Origin: Rhodocyclaceae bacterium
GTDB taxonomy: Bacteria; Pseudomonadota; Gammaproteobacteria; Burkholderiales; Rhodocyclaceae
Assembly: GCA_016791145.1 (NCBI GenBank)
Contig: JAEUNJ010000053.1
Location: 1-56,399 of the forward strand
DNA length: 56,399 nt
Direction: 5' to 3'
Below are positions 35,142 to 43,707 of the stretch, one piece after another. A program made the translations under genes and the position numbers. Below the pieces are notes generated by a model. That model saw only the letters and a program-made list of their open reading frames with translations, searched no databases and had not been told where the DNA came from. How positions within the stretch are numbered: position 1 is the stretch's first letter; every line of letters begins with the position of its first letter.

Positions 35142-36617
35142 ATGCTCAACAATTTCGTGATGCCCGACCTCTACCCGGCCGCGCCGGAGATATTCCTTCT
35201 CTGCATGGCGTGCCTGATCCTGCTGGTGGATCTGTTCCTGGGAGACTACCAGCGCTGGGTCACGGCGATGATGGCCCAGATCGCCCTGGTGGGCTGCGCC
35301 GCCATCACCTGGGTCACCGCCGACACCCAGGTCGTCCTCACCTTCAGCAACATGTTCGTGGACGATCTCTTCGCGGACTTCCTCAAGCTGGTCGTCTATG
35401 TCACCGTGTCGGTCGTGCTGATCTACAGCCGCGGCTACCTGCAGGCGCGCAACCTGGACAAGGGCGAGTTCTACCTGCTGGTGCTGTTCGCCACCCTGGG
35501 CATGATGGTGATGATCTCCGCCGCCCACCTGCTGACGCTCTACCTGGGCCTGGAACTCATGTCCCTGTGCCTCTACGCGCTGGTGGCCATCGACCGGGAT
35601 TCCGCGCGCGCCACCGAGGCGGCGATGAAGTACTTCGTCCTCGGTGCCCTGGCCTCCGGACTGCTGCTCTACGGCATGTCCATGGTGTATGGCGCCACCG
35701 GCTCCCTGGAGATCGGCGGCATCGCCCAGGCCCTGCACCAGGGCGCCGCCAACAAGACCGTGCTGGTCTTCGGCCTGGTGTTCCTGGTCGCCGGCGTCGC
35801 GTTCAAGCTGGGCGTCGTGCCCTTCCACATGTGGGTGCCCGACGTCTATCACGGCGCGCCGACCGCGGTGACCCTATTCATCAGCACCGCGCCCAAGCTG
35901 GCCGCCTTCGCGATGGCCATGCGCCTGCTCGTGTACGGCCTCTTCGAACTGGCCGAGCAATGGCAGATCATGGTCATGATCATGGCCGTGCTGTCCATCG
36001 CCATCGGCAACCTGGCCGCCATCGCCCAGACCAACATCAAGCGCATGCTGGCCTATTCGGGCATCTCCCACATGGGGTTCCTGCTCCTGGCGCTGATGAG
36101 CGGCGTCGTCGGCCAGGACCGGCATTTCGCCCTGAACGCCTACAGCTCGGCGCTCTACTACGCCGTCGCCTACGTGCTGATGTCCCTGGCCTCCTTCGGC
36201 ACCGTGCTGCTGCTGTCCCGGGCCGGCTACGAGGCCGAGAACCTGGAGGACTTCAAGGGCCTGAACCGCCGCAGCCCCTGGTTCGCCGCGGTGATGCTGA
36301 CGGTCATGTTCTCCATGGCGGGTATTCCCTTCTTCGTCGGCTTCTTCGCCAAGTTCTCCGTACTGCTGGCCGCGGTGGACGCGGGCTACGTGGGCATCGC
36401 CGTCTTCGCGGTGCTCTTCTCGCTGGTGGGTGCCTTCTACTACCTGCGGGTGGTGAAGCTCATGTACTTCGATCCGCCCGCCGACACGGCGCCCATCCAG
36501 GCCACCACGGACATGCGCATCGTCCTCTCGGTCAACGGCATCGCGGTGGCCCTGTTCGGCCTCTTCCCCCAGGCGATCATGGCCTTCTGCACCTACGCCC
36601 TGCTGCGCTCGCTCTAA
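35142..36617 (+). CDS. nuoN: NADH-quinone oxidoreductase subunit N
   Basis: The product has 491 residues and is the third antiporter-like subunit. Conserved features are [17 protein letters not shown] (Glu), [20 protein letters not shown] (Lys/His) and [15 protein letters not shown]. It is the last gene of the nuo operon. A good hairpin terminator follows 19 bp after the stop. The operon thus holds exactly nuoA-N, without accessory genes inserted. Confidence 0.97.
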   Translation: MLNNFVMPDLYPAAPEIFLLCMACLILLVDLFLGDYQRWVTAMMAQIALVGCAAITWVTADTQVVLTFSNMFVDDLFADFLKLVVYVTVSVVLIYSRGYLQARNLDKGEFYLLVLFATLGMMVMISAAHLLTLYLGLELMSLCLYALVAIDRDSARATEAAMKYFVLGALASGLLLYGMSMVYGATGSLEIGGIAQALHQGAANKTVLVFGLVFLVAGVAFKLGVVPFHMWVPDVYHGAPTAVTLFISTAPKLAAFAMAMRLLVYGLFELAEQWQIMVMIMAVLSIAIGNLAAIAQTNIKRMLAYSGISHMGFLLLALMSGVVGQDRHFALNAYSSALYYAVAYVLMSLASFGTVLLLSRAGYEAENLEDFKGLNRRSPWFAAVMLTVMFSMAGIPFFVGFFAKFSVLLAAVDAGYVGIAVFAVLFSLVGAFYYLRVVKLMYFDPPADTAPIQATTDMRIVLSVNGIAVALFGLFPQAIMAFCTYALLRSL

Positions 36618-36636
36618 GCGACGGGGGGTGCCACGA

Positions 36637-36657
36637 AAGCCGGGCCCGGCCCGGCTT
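36637..36657. terminator. bidirectional terminator after nuoN
   Basis: AAGCCGGG (36637-36644) and CCCGGCTT (36650-36657) form a perfect 8-bp stem with a 5-nt loop, followed by GTTCGTT on the plus strand. It lies in the 46-bp gap between nuoN and the convergent gene at 36664. Confidence 0.75.
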
Positions 36658-36663
36658 GTTCGT

Positions 36664-37119
36664 TCACGCGGCCCGGGCGTATCTCTCCTTGGCTGCCCGG
36701 GCTTCGGCGGCCTCGGCCGGCGTGTAGGCCTTTCCCGACCACAGCATGCGGTAGGCCACCTCCTCGTTGCCGTTCTCGCACAGTTCCAGGACCTGCCGGA
36801 AAAGGGGCTGGAAGGTCGGGCTGCGATGGGATGCCTCGTGTTCTGCGAAGCCGGTCCAGAACGTGACGACGAGGGCTTCGCGGTCCTTGCCCGGGCTCGC
36901 CAGCGCCTGTCCGACGGTGCTGCCCTCGTTGGACACGGCGCCGCTGTTCAACAGCACCATGCCGCCGAGGAAGCCCGTCTCCGAGTGGTAGGTCTTCACG
37001 TTCTCGCACAGCAGCGCAACCCGTTCCTCCAGGTCGTCCACCGTGTAGCCGGGCCTCAGCAGCACGCGATTGACGGTCACGACGCCGTCGCCAGGGAATC
37101 CGGGAATGAAGCCGCTCAT
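36664..37119 (-). CDS. small protein resembling one half of sulfur oxygenase reductase
   Basis: The product has 151 residues of an alpha+beta barrel type. Visible motifs are Cys38 followed by TGFLGGMVL (48-56), then TFWTGFAEHEASHR (86-99) with His94-x3-His98, and Glu119/Glu120 about 25 residues later. As I remember Acidianus SOR, the catalytic Cys31 precedes a GFVGF strand, and the iron ligands are His86 and His90 in TFWKDWKDHEEMHR plus Glu114. The same order and spacing are seen here, in about half the usual 300 residues. SOR subunits are internal duplications of this fold. A good Shine-Dalgarno (AAAGGAG) precedes the ATG. SOR-like chemistry is inference; a generic antibiotic-biosynthesis-monooxygenase fold is the alternative. 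Confidence 0.55.
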   Translation of the reverse strand: MSGFIPGFPGDGVVTVNRVLLRPGYTVDDLEERVALLCENVKTYHSETGFLGGMVLLNSGAVSNEGSTVGQALASPGKDREALVVTFWTGFAEHEASHRSPTFQPLFRQVLELCENGNEEVAYRMLWSGKAYTPAEAAEARAAKERYARAA

Positions 37120-37196
37120 GGCTGTCTCCTTTGTGGGTTGGGGTCACGGTAAGATGGCGCCACTCGCCGCCAGTTCAATTCCCCGGGTGCCACGCC

Positions 37197-37760
37197 ATGG
37201 AAGACGCAGACCTGATCGAAGAGACCCTGAGTACCCAATTGGTATTCAACGGCAAGCTCCTCAAGGTCCATGCGGACAAGGCGCGGCTGCCCGACGGCCA
37301 CGAGGCCGTGCGGGAATGGATCGCCCACCCCGGTGCGGTCGTGGTCATCGGGTTGCTGGACAACGGGAAGCTCCTGTTCGAACGCCAGTTCCGCTACCCG
37401 TTGCGGCGCGTGTTCCTCGAGCTTCCGGCCGGCAAGATCGACCAGGGGGAGCACATCCTCGACACCGCCCGCCGCGAACTGCGCGAGGAGACGGGTTACA
37501 AGGCGAGACAATGGCTGCATCTGGCGACCATGCATCCCTGCATCGGCTATTCGGACGAGCGGATCGAGATCTTCCTCGCGCGCGGGCTTTCCTACATCGG
37601 CCACGAGAGGGACCACGGCGAGTTCCTGGAAGTCGTGGAGATGCTGCCGGCCGATGCGGTGGCCGCGGTCCAGGACGGCGAGATCACCGACGGGAAGACC
37701 ATCGCGGCCCTCTTCTGGGCGGAGAAGATCCTCTCGGGCGCCTGGCGGCTTCCGGCTTAG
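37197..37760 (+). CDS. nudF: ADP-ribose pyrophosphatase (Nudix hydrolase)
   Basis: The product has 187 residues. A perfect Nudix box GKIDQGEHILDTARRELREE followed by TGY lies near residue 79-101 (G-x5-E-x7-REUxEExGU). N-terminal strands precede it, and a C-terminal segment with HPCIGYSDERIEIFLARGL is typical of ADP-ribose hydrolases. It turns ADP-ribose into AMP and ribose-5-phosphate. The start is ATG 37197. It is divergent from the SOR-like gene by 77 bp, and the kinase gene starts 67 bp after its stop. Confidence 0.85.
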   Translation: MEDADLIEETLSTQLVFNGKLLKVHADKARLPDGHEAVREWIAHPGAVVVIGLLDNGKLLFERQFRYPLRRVFLELPAGKIDQGEHILDTARRELREETGYKARQWLHLATMHPCIGYSDERIEIFLARGLSYIGHERDHGEFLEVVEMLPADAVAAVQDGEITDGKTIAALFWAEKILSGAWRLPA

Positions 37761-37827
37761 AATAGGCATAGCCGGCAAGCCCGCGAACGACGGCGCGGAC
37801 CGGATACCCGGAGGAGAGAGCGTCCCG

Positions 37828-39054
37828 ATGCATGCCAAGGCCGATCCAGAAGGCGTCGAACCCGACGTCGAGGAGCGTTACCGCCTCCAGGCCCTGAGCA
37901 TCATCTCCGAGGTTTCGGCCAGCCTTGCCGACGAGGACGACGTCGAGGAGATGCTGGGGCGCTTCCTCGGCACCATGATCCGCCTCGCCCATGCCAACGC
38001 CGGGGCGGTGCGGGTCCTGACCAGCGACGGAAGGCACCTGCGCCTGGTCGGTGCCCGCGGCCTTCCCCGCGAGGTGGTCGAGCAGGAGCGCCTCGTGCCG
38101 GTCGATTGCGGCCAGTGCGGGTCGGCGATCCGGGATCGCCAGTCGCGCTACGAGATCGACCTGCATTTCTGCGCCCAACGTACCCACAGCGAATACTTCG
38201 GCCACGAGTGTCGGGCCATGGTCGTCGTGCCGCTCCAGCACGGTGGTCGCCTGCAGGGCACCTACAATCTGTTTCTGCCGGAGCAGTTCGAACTCCCCGA
38301 GGAGGTGGCGCTGCTGTTCCGCTCCATCGGCGAGCACCTGGGCATGGCCCTGGAGAACGCGCGCCTGAAGCGGGAAAATCTGCGCATCACGCTGATGAAC
38401 GAACGCCAGATGATGGCGGCCGAGGTGCACGATTCCCTGGCCCAGACGTGCGCCTACATGAAGATGCGGATGGCCATGCTGCAGGACGCCATCGGCGAAG
38501 GCGACTCCATGCGCGCCGGCAAGTATGCCGGCGACGTGAGCCAGGCCCTGGACGAGGCCTACGGGCATCTGCGGCAGCTGCTTTCCCAGTTCCGCAACCG
38601 CATGGACCCGATGGGCCTGCTGCACGCCCTGGGCGAACTTGCCGCGGGATTCCAGGACCGCACCGGCATCGCGCTCGACTACGAGAACCGGCTCGCCGAC
38701 CTGCGCCTGTCGGTGGACCAGGAGGCCCAGGTCTTCTTCATCGTCCAGGAGGCGCTGTCCAACGTCGTCCGCCACTCCGGCGCGACCCGTGCGCGGCTCA
38801 CCCTGGAGGGCGCCGGCGACTACTACGAGGCCATCATCGAGGACAACGGCAAGGGTGGCCAGGGGTATTTCGCCATCGCCAACCGCACGGGCGGCTTCGC
38901 GGAGCACCCCCGCCTGCGCGACCATTTCGGACTCACCATCATGCGCGAGCGGGCCAGGAAGATCGGCGGGCGGGTCGAGGTGTCCAACCTGCCCGCGGGC
39001 GGCTTCCGGGTGCGGCTCACCTTCCCGGTGCTTCCGGTGAGGCTGGAGAAATGA
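37828..39054 (+). CDS. NarX-type sensor histidine kinase with Cys-rich GAF domain
   Basis: The product is 408 residues, soluble, without membrane helices. The GAF domain (about 20-175) carries four cysteines: Cys94 and Cys97 in DCGQCG, Cys115 in HFCAQ, and Cys128 in HECR. This is a pattern able to hold a metal, an Fe-S cluster or redox disulfides. HisKA_3 follows with phospho-acceptor His201 in AAEVHDSLAQT. The HATPase has N box IVQEALSNVVRHSGA and G box FGLTIMRERA. It is most like the kinase core of NarX/NarQ. It forms a pair with the LuxR-type regulator that begins 65 bp downstream. A redox, oxygen or NO signal is a reasonable inference, but the ligand is unknown. Confidence 0.88.
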   Translation: MHAKADPEGVEPDVEERYRLQALSIISEVSASLADEDDVEEMLGRFLGTMIRLAHANAGAVRVLTSDGRHLRLVGARGLPREVVEQERLVPVDCGQCGSAIRDRQSRYEIDLHFCAQRTHSEYFGHECRAMVVVPLQHGGRLQGTYNLFLPEQFELPEEVALLFRSIGEHLGMALENARLKRENLRITLMNERQMMAAEVHDSLAQTCAYMKMRMAMLQDAIGEGDSMRAGKYAGDVSQALDEAYGHLRQLLSQFRNRMDPMGLLHALGELAAGFQDRTGIALDYENRLADLRLSVDQEAQVFFIVQEALSNVVRHSGATRARLTLEGAGDYYEAIIEDNGKGGQGYFAIANRTGGFAEHPRLRDHFGLTIMRERARKIGGRVEVSNLPAGGFRVRLTFPVLPVRLEK

Positions 39055-39118
39055 CCATGGGATGGTCCGGCCGGATGCGGCGGCCTGCCGTCCCCGCCCA
39101 CCCCGGGCGGAGGCTGCC

Positions 39119-39775
39119 GTGAGCGGCAAGCCGATCCGCGTCCTGCTGGTGGACGATCACACCCTGTTCCGCAAGGGCCTCGCGGAACTGCTCGAGCAGA
39201 GCGGTACCCTGCAGGTGGCCGGCATCGCCGGAAACGGCGACGACGCCATGAAGGCGCTGGGGACGGCCAATCCGGACGTGGTGATCACGGACCTCAACAT
39301 GCCGCCCCACGGCGGGCTTGCGCTCCTGCGCCAGGTCCGCGCCGCCGGCTGGAACGGGCCGGTCCTCGTGCTCACCGTCTCGGACGCCGAGGAGGATCTC
39401 GCCGATGCCATGCGCGGCGGTGCCCAGGGCTACCTGCTGAAGGACATGGAGCCGGACGACCTGGTGGAGGCCGTGCAGCGGGCGGTCCGCGGCGAGACCG
39501 TCGTGGCCCCCAGCATGACGCTGAAGCTGGTGCACCTGCTCCAGGGGGGCGGCCCGGCGGCCGGCAAGGCCGAGGCCCTGAAGCAATTGACGGCGCGCGA
39601 GCGGCAGATCCTGGATTTCCTGGCCCAGGGCCTGTCCAACAAGGCCATCGCGCGCACGCTGGACATCAGCCACGACACGGTGAAGCTGCACGTGCGGCAC
39701 ATCCTGTCCAAGCTGAACCTGACCTCCCGCGTCGAGGCCGCGGTGTTCGCCGTCGAGCACAAGGCGGGGCGCTGA
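39119..39775 (+). CDS. NarL/LuxR-type response regulator
   Basis: The product has 218 residues with a GTG start. The receiver domain (1-125) has the acidic pair Asp12-Asp13 and phospho-acceptor Asp58 in ITDLNMPPHGG. A linker leads to a LuxR-type helix-turn-helix (about 150-212) with LTARERQILDFLAQGLSNKA and the recognition helix SHDTVKLHVRHILSKLNL. It is the cognate regulator of the upstream kinase. Targets are unknown; the neighbouring dsr and nuo operons are candidates by proximity only. Confidence 0.9.
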   Translation: MSGKPIRVLLVDDHTLFRKGLAELLEQSGTLQVAGIAGNGDDAMKALGTANPDVVITDLNMPPHGGLALLRQVRAAGWNGPVLVLTVSDAEEDLADAMRGGAQGYLLKDMEPDDLVEAVQRAVRGETVVAPSMTLKLVHLLQGGGPAAGKAEALKQLTARERQILDFLAQGLSNKAIARTLDISHDTVKLHVRHILSKLNLTSRVEAAVFAVEHKAGR

Positions 39776-39815
39776 CCGCCGGCGACCCGACCCACCCAAC
39801 GCATCACGAGGCACC

Positions 39816-40982
39816 ATGGTCGCACGCATCCTGGCCGTCGAGGACGATCCCATCCAGGCGAAGACCCTGGCGGCGCTGCTGCGCGGCAGCTACCAGGTCG
39901 CGACGGTCGCCACCGGCGAGGAGTGCCTCGCCGCGGCCCGGGAAGGGGCCTTCGACCTGGTCCTCCTGGATGTGGTCCTGCCGGGCATCTCCGGCTACCA
40001 GGTCTGCCGCGAACTGAAAGGGCGGCCCGAGACCGCCGATCTGCCGGTCATCTTCCTGTCCGCGAACGCGGGGCTCGAGGACCGGCTGCAGGGCTTCGAG
40101 GCCGGCGGCTTCGACTATCTGGGCAAGCCGGTCGTCAAGGACGAGCTGGTGCGCAAGATCGACCTCCTGCTCGACCATCTGGCGGAGCGCCGGAGCCTGA
40201 AGGAAGCTGCGGACCTGGCGGCCAGCGCCGCCATGACCGCCATGACGAGCGCGGCGGAGCAGGGCCTGGTGCTGGACTTCATGCGGCGCAGCTTCGCCTG
40301 CGTGGATGCCCGGAGTCTGGCCATGGGCATCGTCGCCGCCGCCCGCCGCTTCGGGCTGGCCTCCATGGCCCAAGTGCGGTCGGCGCAGGGGGCCGTCTCC
40401 TGGAGCGACGAGGGACCCTGCACGCCGCTGGAAGCCTCGGTGCTCGCCAGCGTCGCCCGCGGCGGCCGCATCGTGGACCTGGGGAACCGGACCGCCATCA
40501 ATTTCGACCGGGCCTCCGTGATCCTGAAGAACATGCCGGTGGAAGAGGCCGAGCGCTATGGCCGCCTCAAGGACCACATGGCCATGCTCCTCGAAGGTGC
40601 CGATGCCCGGGCCCTTGCCCTGGCGTTCGACCCGCGGCCGGCCGGCGAACCGGCGCCGGTGCGCGAGACCCTGCGGGCGGCCGGCGCCGCCCTGGGGGAA
40701 GTCGCCCGCCGCAATCGGGCGTTGCACGCGGCCTACGGGCAGGTGTTCGACCGCCTCGCCCACGACCTGGCCGTCACCATGCCGCTCCTCGAATTGAACC
40801 GGTCCCAGGAGAAGATGCTGGGAGAGATGCTGAACCAGGCCGCGGCGACCTGCGCGAAGCTGGCCGGCGACGATGCGGAGACCGGCCGGATGCTGGCGGC
40901 GGTGGAGGAGGCACTGCGCCGCCTGGCGGAGGGCCAGGCCGGGGCCGGCCGGCCGCCCCAGGAAACCGCCCCGCGCAGTTGA
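39816..40982 (+). CDS. receiver-domain protein with long C-terminal sensor-like region
   Basis: The product has 388 residues. The N-terminal receiver has Asp10-Asp11 and phospho-acceptor Asp52 in LLDVVLPGISG, with the switch Lys in GKPVVKDEL. Residues about 140-290 resemble a degenerate GAF-like fold (ASMAQVRSAQGAVSW, then a GGRIVDLGNRTAINFD segment). The last 90 residues are mostly helical, with a coiled-coil look. No DNA-binding or enzymatic output domain is seen. Proteins of this layout often follow two-component systems in Rhodocyclales. It may act as a phosphate sink or a protein-interaction output of the kinase two genes upstream. Confidence 0.7.
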   Translation: MVARILAVEDDPIQAKTLAALLRGSYQVATVATGEECLAAAREGAFDLVLLDVVLPGISGYQVCRELKGRPETADLPVIFLSANAGLEDRLQGFEAGGFDYLGKPVVKDELVRKIDLLLDHLAERRSLKEAADLAASAAMTAMTSAAEQGLVLDFMRRSFACVDARSLAMGIVAAARRFGLASMAQVRSAQGAVSWSDEGPCTPLEASVLASVARGGRIVDLGNRTAINFDRASVILKNMPVEEAERYGRLKDHMAMLLEGADARALALAFDPRPAGEPAPVRETLRAAGAALGEVARRNRALHAAYGQVFDRLAHDLAVTMPLLELNRSQEKMLGEMLNQAAATCAKLAGDDAETGRMLAAVEEALRRLAEGQAGAGRPPQETAPRS

Positions 40983-41076
40983 CGCGTGGGGACGATCGCG
41001 CGGATCCCATGCCGATGACCGACCCGGCGCGGCCCCTGTGACCACTTCGACCCCTGTGATTCGAAAAAAAGCAGTC

Positions 41077-41222
41077 GAACCACGGAGACACGGAGTTCAC
41101 AGAGAAAGGTCGGGACCTTTTCGGGGTTGCGGCACTCATCCGGAGGGTGGCGCGAAGGCTGAGCGCACGTCTTGGATGTTCTGCATTTCTCTGCGTCTCT
41201 GTGCCGCCGTGGTGAGGTTTTC
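41077..41222. repeat. repeat family A, copy 1
   Basis: An imperfect inverted repeat. The left arm starts AACCACGGAGACACGGAG (41078 onward, to about 41107). The right arm reads TTTCTCTGCGTCTCTGTG and ends in CCGTGGTGAGGTTTTC (about 41186-41222). Roughly 80 bp of non-coding DNA separate the arms. The element fills the gap before the SulP gene, whose GTG lies at its right edge. Confidence 0.75.
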
Positions 41223-41225
41223 AGG

Positions 41226-43469
41226 GTGATCCCTCCGACCCGCCGTCTCGCCCGGTGGCGCATGAATCTCCTGGCCGGATTTACGGTCATGATGATCGGC
41301 CTGCCCATCGAACTCAACTACGGGCTCATCGCCTTTTCCCGGGTGGAGGGGGACCTGGGCGCCCTGGGCATCCGGGCGGCCCTGATCGGAGCGATGGTGG
41401 CCGGTATCGTGTCGGCGCTGGCGGGCACCCGGGCCGGCCAGATGCCCGGGTCCCGTCCGGCGGTGATGCTGGTGGTCGCCGACGCCATGCACGTCCTGGC
41501 CCAGATGCCCCTGGTATCGGCCGGCGGCTCGCCGGTCCCGCTGCTTGCCGGACTGGCCCTGCTGACCCTCATGGCGGGTGGCCTCCAGGTGGCCTTCGCT
41601 GTCGCCGGCCTCGGCAAGGCGATCAAGTTCATCCCCTATCCCGTGCTGGCCGGCATCTCCCTGGGGGTCGCCCTGGTCGTCCTGAAGCTGTGCATTCCGC
41701 CCATGCTGGGCCTGAGCTACCGGGTGGGTTGGGCGGACCTGTGGCGGGACTGGAGCCTCCTGCGGCCGGCTTCGGTGGTCGTGGCGCTGGCCACCGCGGC
41801 GGTCGCGCTGCGGCCGCCGGCCTTCGCCCGCCGGGTGCCGCCGACGCTCACCGCCATCGTCGTCGGCGTGCTCGTGCATTTCCTGCTGGCCGGGATTCTC
41901 GGACCGGACCGGTTGGGACCGCTGACCGGGGACCTGGGAACGGTGCTGCCGGCGCCGCCGGGAGCCGAGCACTTCCGCTTCGTGGAGGCGGCGGGCATCG
42001 CCGGGCTGGCGGCGACCTTGTTCCCCTTCGCCGCGGCCATGGCCGTCCTGGCCTCCATCGAGGCCCTGGTAAGCGCCACCGCCGCGGACACGCTCACCCA
42101 CCAGCGGCACGACAGCAACCGGGAACTGCGCGCCCAGGGCCTGGGCAACATGGCCGCCGCCGTCTGCGGCGGCTCCATGGCCGCGCCCACCATGGCCCGG
42201 GTGCGGGCCGCCCTGGACGCGGGCGCCCGCAGCCCCGTCGCGACGGCGGCCTACGGGCTCTCCATCCTCTTCGCCGGGGGATTGTTCGGCCACTGGCTGG
42301 GCCGCATGCCGATCGCCGTCGTGGCCTCCGTGCTGGCAGTGCTGGCGGTCAACATGGTCGATCCCTGGTCGCGCCGCGTGATCCGGCAGACCCTGTTCGG
42401 GCGCGGCGAACTGGACCGGCAGCAATGGGAACACGTGGCGGTCAATTTCGCCGTGCTGGTGCTGGTGGCGGCGGTCGTCCTGGTCGGCAACATGATGCAG
42501 GCCGTGGTGGTGGGCGTCTTCGCCGCCATGTTCGTCTTCGTGCGCACCAGCACCCGGCCGGCCGTCCGCCGGATCCACTCCGGCGTCGTGCGCCGCTCCA
42601 ACAAGGTGCGCACCGCCGCCGAGCGGGCCCTGCTCGACACCCGGGGCGACCGGATCCGCGTCGTCGAGTTCGACGGGCCCCTGTTCTTCGGCAATGCCGA
42701 CCGTCTCTACCAGGAGGTGGAGCGGCTCGGCGGCGAGGCCGACATCGTGATCCTCGACTTCCGCCGCACCACGGACGTGGATGCCACCGGCGCACGCATC
42801 GTGGAGCAACTGGCCCACCTGGCCCGTGTGCGCGGAAAGCTGCTCCTGATATCCCATATCCATCGGGACGACCGCATCGGCCGCACCCTCCTTACCTTCG
42901 GCTTCTCCACCACCGAAGCGGCCAGCCACTGGTTCGCCGACACCGATGGCGCCCTGGAGGCGGCGGAAGACCGGATCGTCGCCGCGGACGGGCCGACCGG
43001 CGGGGCGGGGGAGACCCGGTACGCGCTGCACGAATTGCCCCTTTTCGCCGGGATGGCCGCCGACCAGCTCGAGGTCCTGCGCGAATACCTCCACGAGCGC
43101 CGGGTCGGCCGGGGCGAGAACCTCTTCCGCGCCGGGGATCCGGGCGACGAACTGTTCATCACCGCCCGGGGAACCGTCACCCTGCGCGCGCCGGCGGGGG
43201 AGGGGACGGCGCCGGGCCCCGGCAAGCGGCTCACCATGGTGCCGCCCGGCGTCGTGTTCGGGGAAATGGCCTTCATCGAGGGCAAGCCCCGCTCGGCCGA
43301 CGCGGTGGCCGACGACGAGGTGATGCTCTACGCGTTGAAGCGGGATGCCTTCGAGGAGATCCGCCAGGTCCGGCCGGACATCGCCACCACCCTCCTGTTC
43401 AACATCGGCCGGGAGCTTTCCGGTCGCCTGCGCCTGACCACGGACGCCCTGCGTTCGGCCCTGGACTGA
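41226..43469 (+). CDS. SulP anion transporter fused to STAS and cyclic-nucleotide-binding domains
   Basis: The product has 747 residues from the GTG at 41226. SulP/SLC26 transport domain: ten or more helices to about residue 430 (SRPAVMLVVADAMHVLA early; SIEALVSATAADTLTHQRHD later). The STAS domain spans about 475-570 (FDGPLFFGNADRL; DFRRTTDVDATGARIVEQL). A cNMP-binding domain lies at about 602-735 (FRAGDPGDELFITARGTVTL and FGEMAFIEGKPRSADAVA, the phosphate cassette). SulP proteins move sulfate, bicarbonate or other anions, and the cNMP domain suggests gating by cAMP or c-di-nucleotides. Lying 2 kb from the dsr operon, sulfate movement is plausible but unproved. An ATG at about 41262 (MNLLAGF) is an alternative start. 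Confidence 0.85.
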   Translation: MIPPTRRLARWRMNLLAGFTVMMIGLPIELNYGLIAFSRVEGDLGALGIRAALIGAMVAGIVSALAGTRAGQMPGSRPAVMLVVADAMHVLAQMPLVSAGGSPVPLLAGLALLTLMAGGLQVAFAVAGLGKAIKFIPYPVLAGISLGVALVVLKLCIPPMLGLSYRVGWADLWRDWSLLRPASVVVALATAAVALRPPAFARRVPPTLTAIVVGVLVHFLLAGILGPDRLGPLTGDLGTVLPAPPGAEHFRFVEAAGIAGLAATLFPFAAAMAVLASIEALVSATAADTLTHQRHDSNRELRAQGLGNMAAAVCGGSMAAPTMARVRAALDAGARSPVATAAYGLSILFAGGLFGHWLGRMPIAVVASVLAVLAVNMVDPWSRRVIRQTLFGRGELDRQQWEHVAVNFAVLVLVAAVVLVGNMMQAVVVGVFAAMFVFVRTSTRPAVRRIHSGVVRRSNKVRTAAERALLDTRGDRIRVVEFDGPLFFGNADRLYQEVERLGGEADIVILDFRRTTDVDATGARIVEQLAHLARVRGKLLLISHIHRDDRIGRTLLTFGFSTTEAASHWFADTDGALEAAEDRIVAADGPTGGAGETRYALHELPLFAGMAADQLEVLREYLHERRVGRGENLFRAGDPGDELFITARGTVTLRAPAGEGTAPGPGKRLTMVPPGVVFGEMAFIEGKPRSADAVADDEVMLYALKRDAFEEIRQVRPDIATTLLFNIGRELSGRLRLTTDALRSALD

Positions 43470-43542
43470 AATTCGACCGACTCCGCCGGCCATCGTTGCC
43501 GGTGGCATAATTCAGGCGGGTGGAGTGCTTCAGGAAAGGCGG

Positions 43543-43690
43543 TTGAGCCGCAGAGGCGCAGAGGGCGCAGGAAAAACAGTTCCTTGGCGGGATCGGAGCA
43601 TGCGTCCCGTGGACAGGGCGGACGCCATGAACAATTCATGGGTTTCCTGCCTTTCCCTGCGGCCTCCGCGCCTCTGCGGTGAGATCTTTC
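43543..43690. repeat. repeat family A, copy 2
   Basis: The left arm is TTGAGCCGCAGAGGCGCAGA then GGGCGCAGGAAAA (43543-43575). The right arm is CCTGCGGCCTCCGCGCCTCT then GCGGTGAGATC (about 43655-43686). Arms are close to 80 percent complementary and separated by about 70 bp. The reading frame of the following lipase-like gene is open through the element, but the signal peptide shows that translation starts after it. Confidence 0.8.
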
Positions 43691-43707
43691 GGGGAATCGG
43701 GTGCTTC

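Noticed and set aside
43525..43707. In-frame N-terminal extension of the lipase-like gene
   Set aside because: The extension is encoded by the inverted-repeat element. A proper signal peptide begins at 43708.
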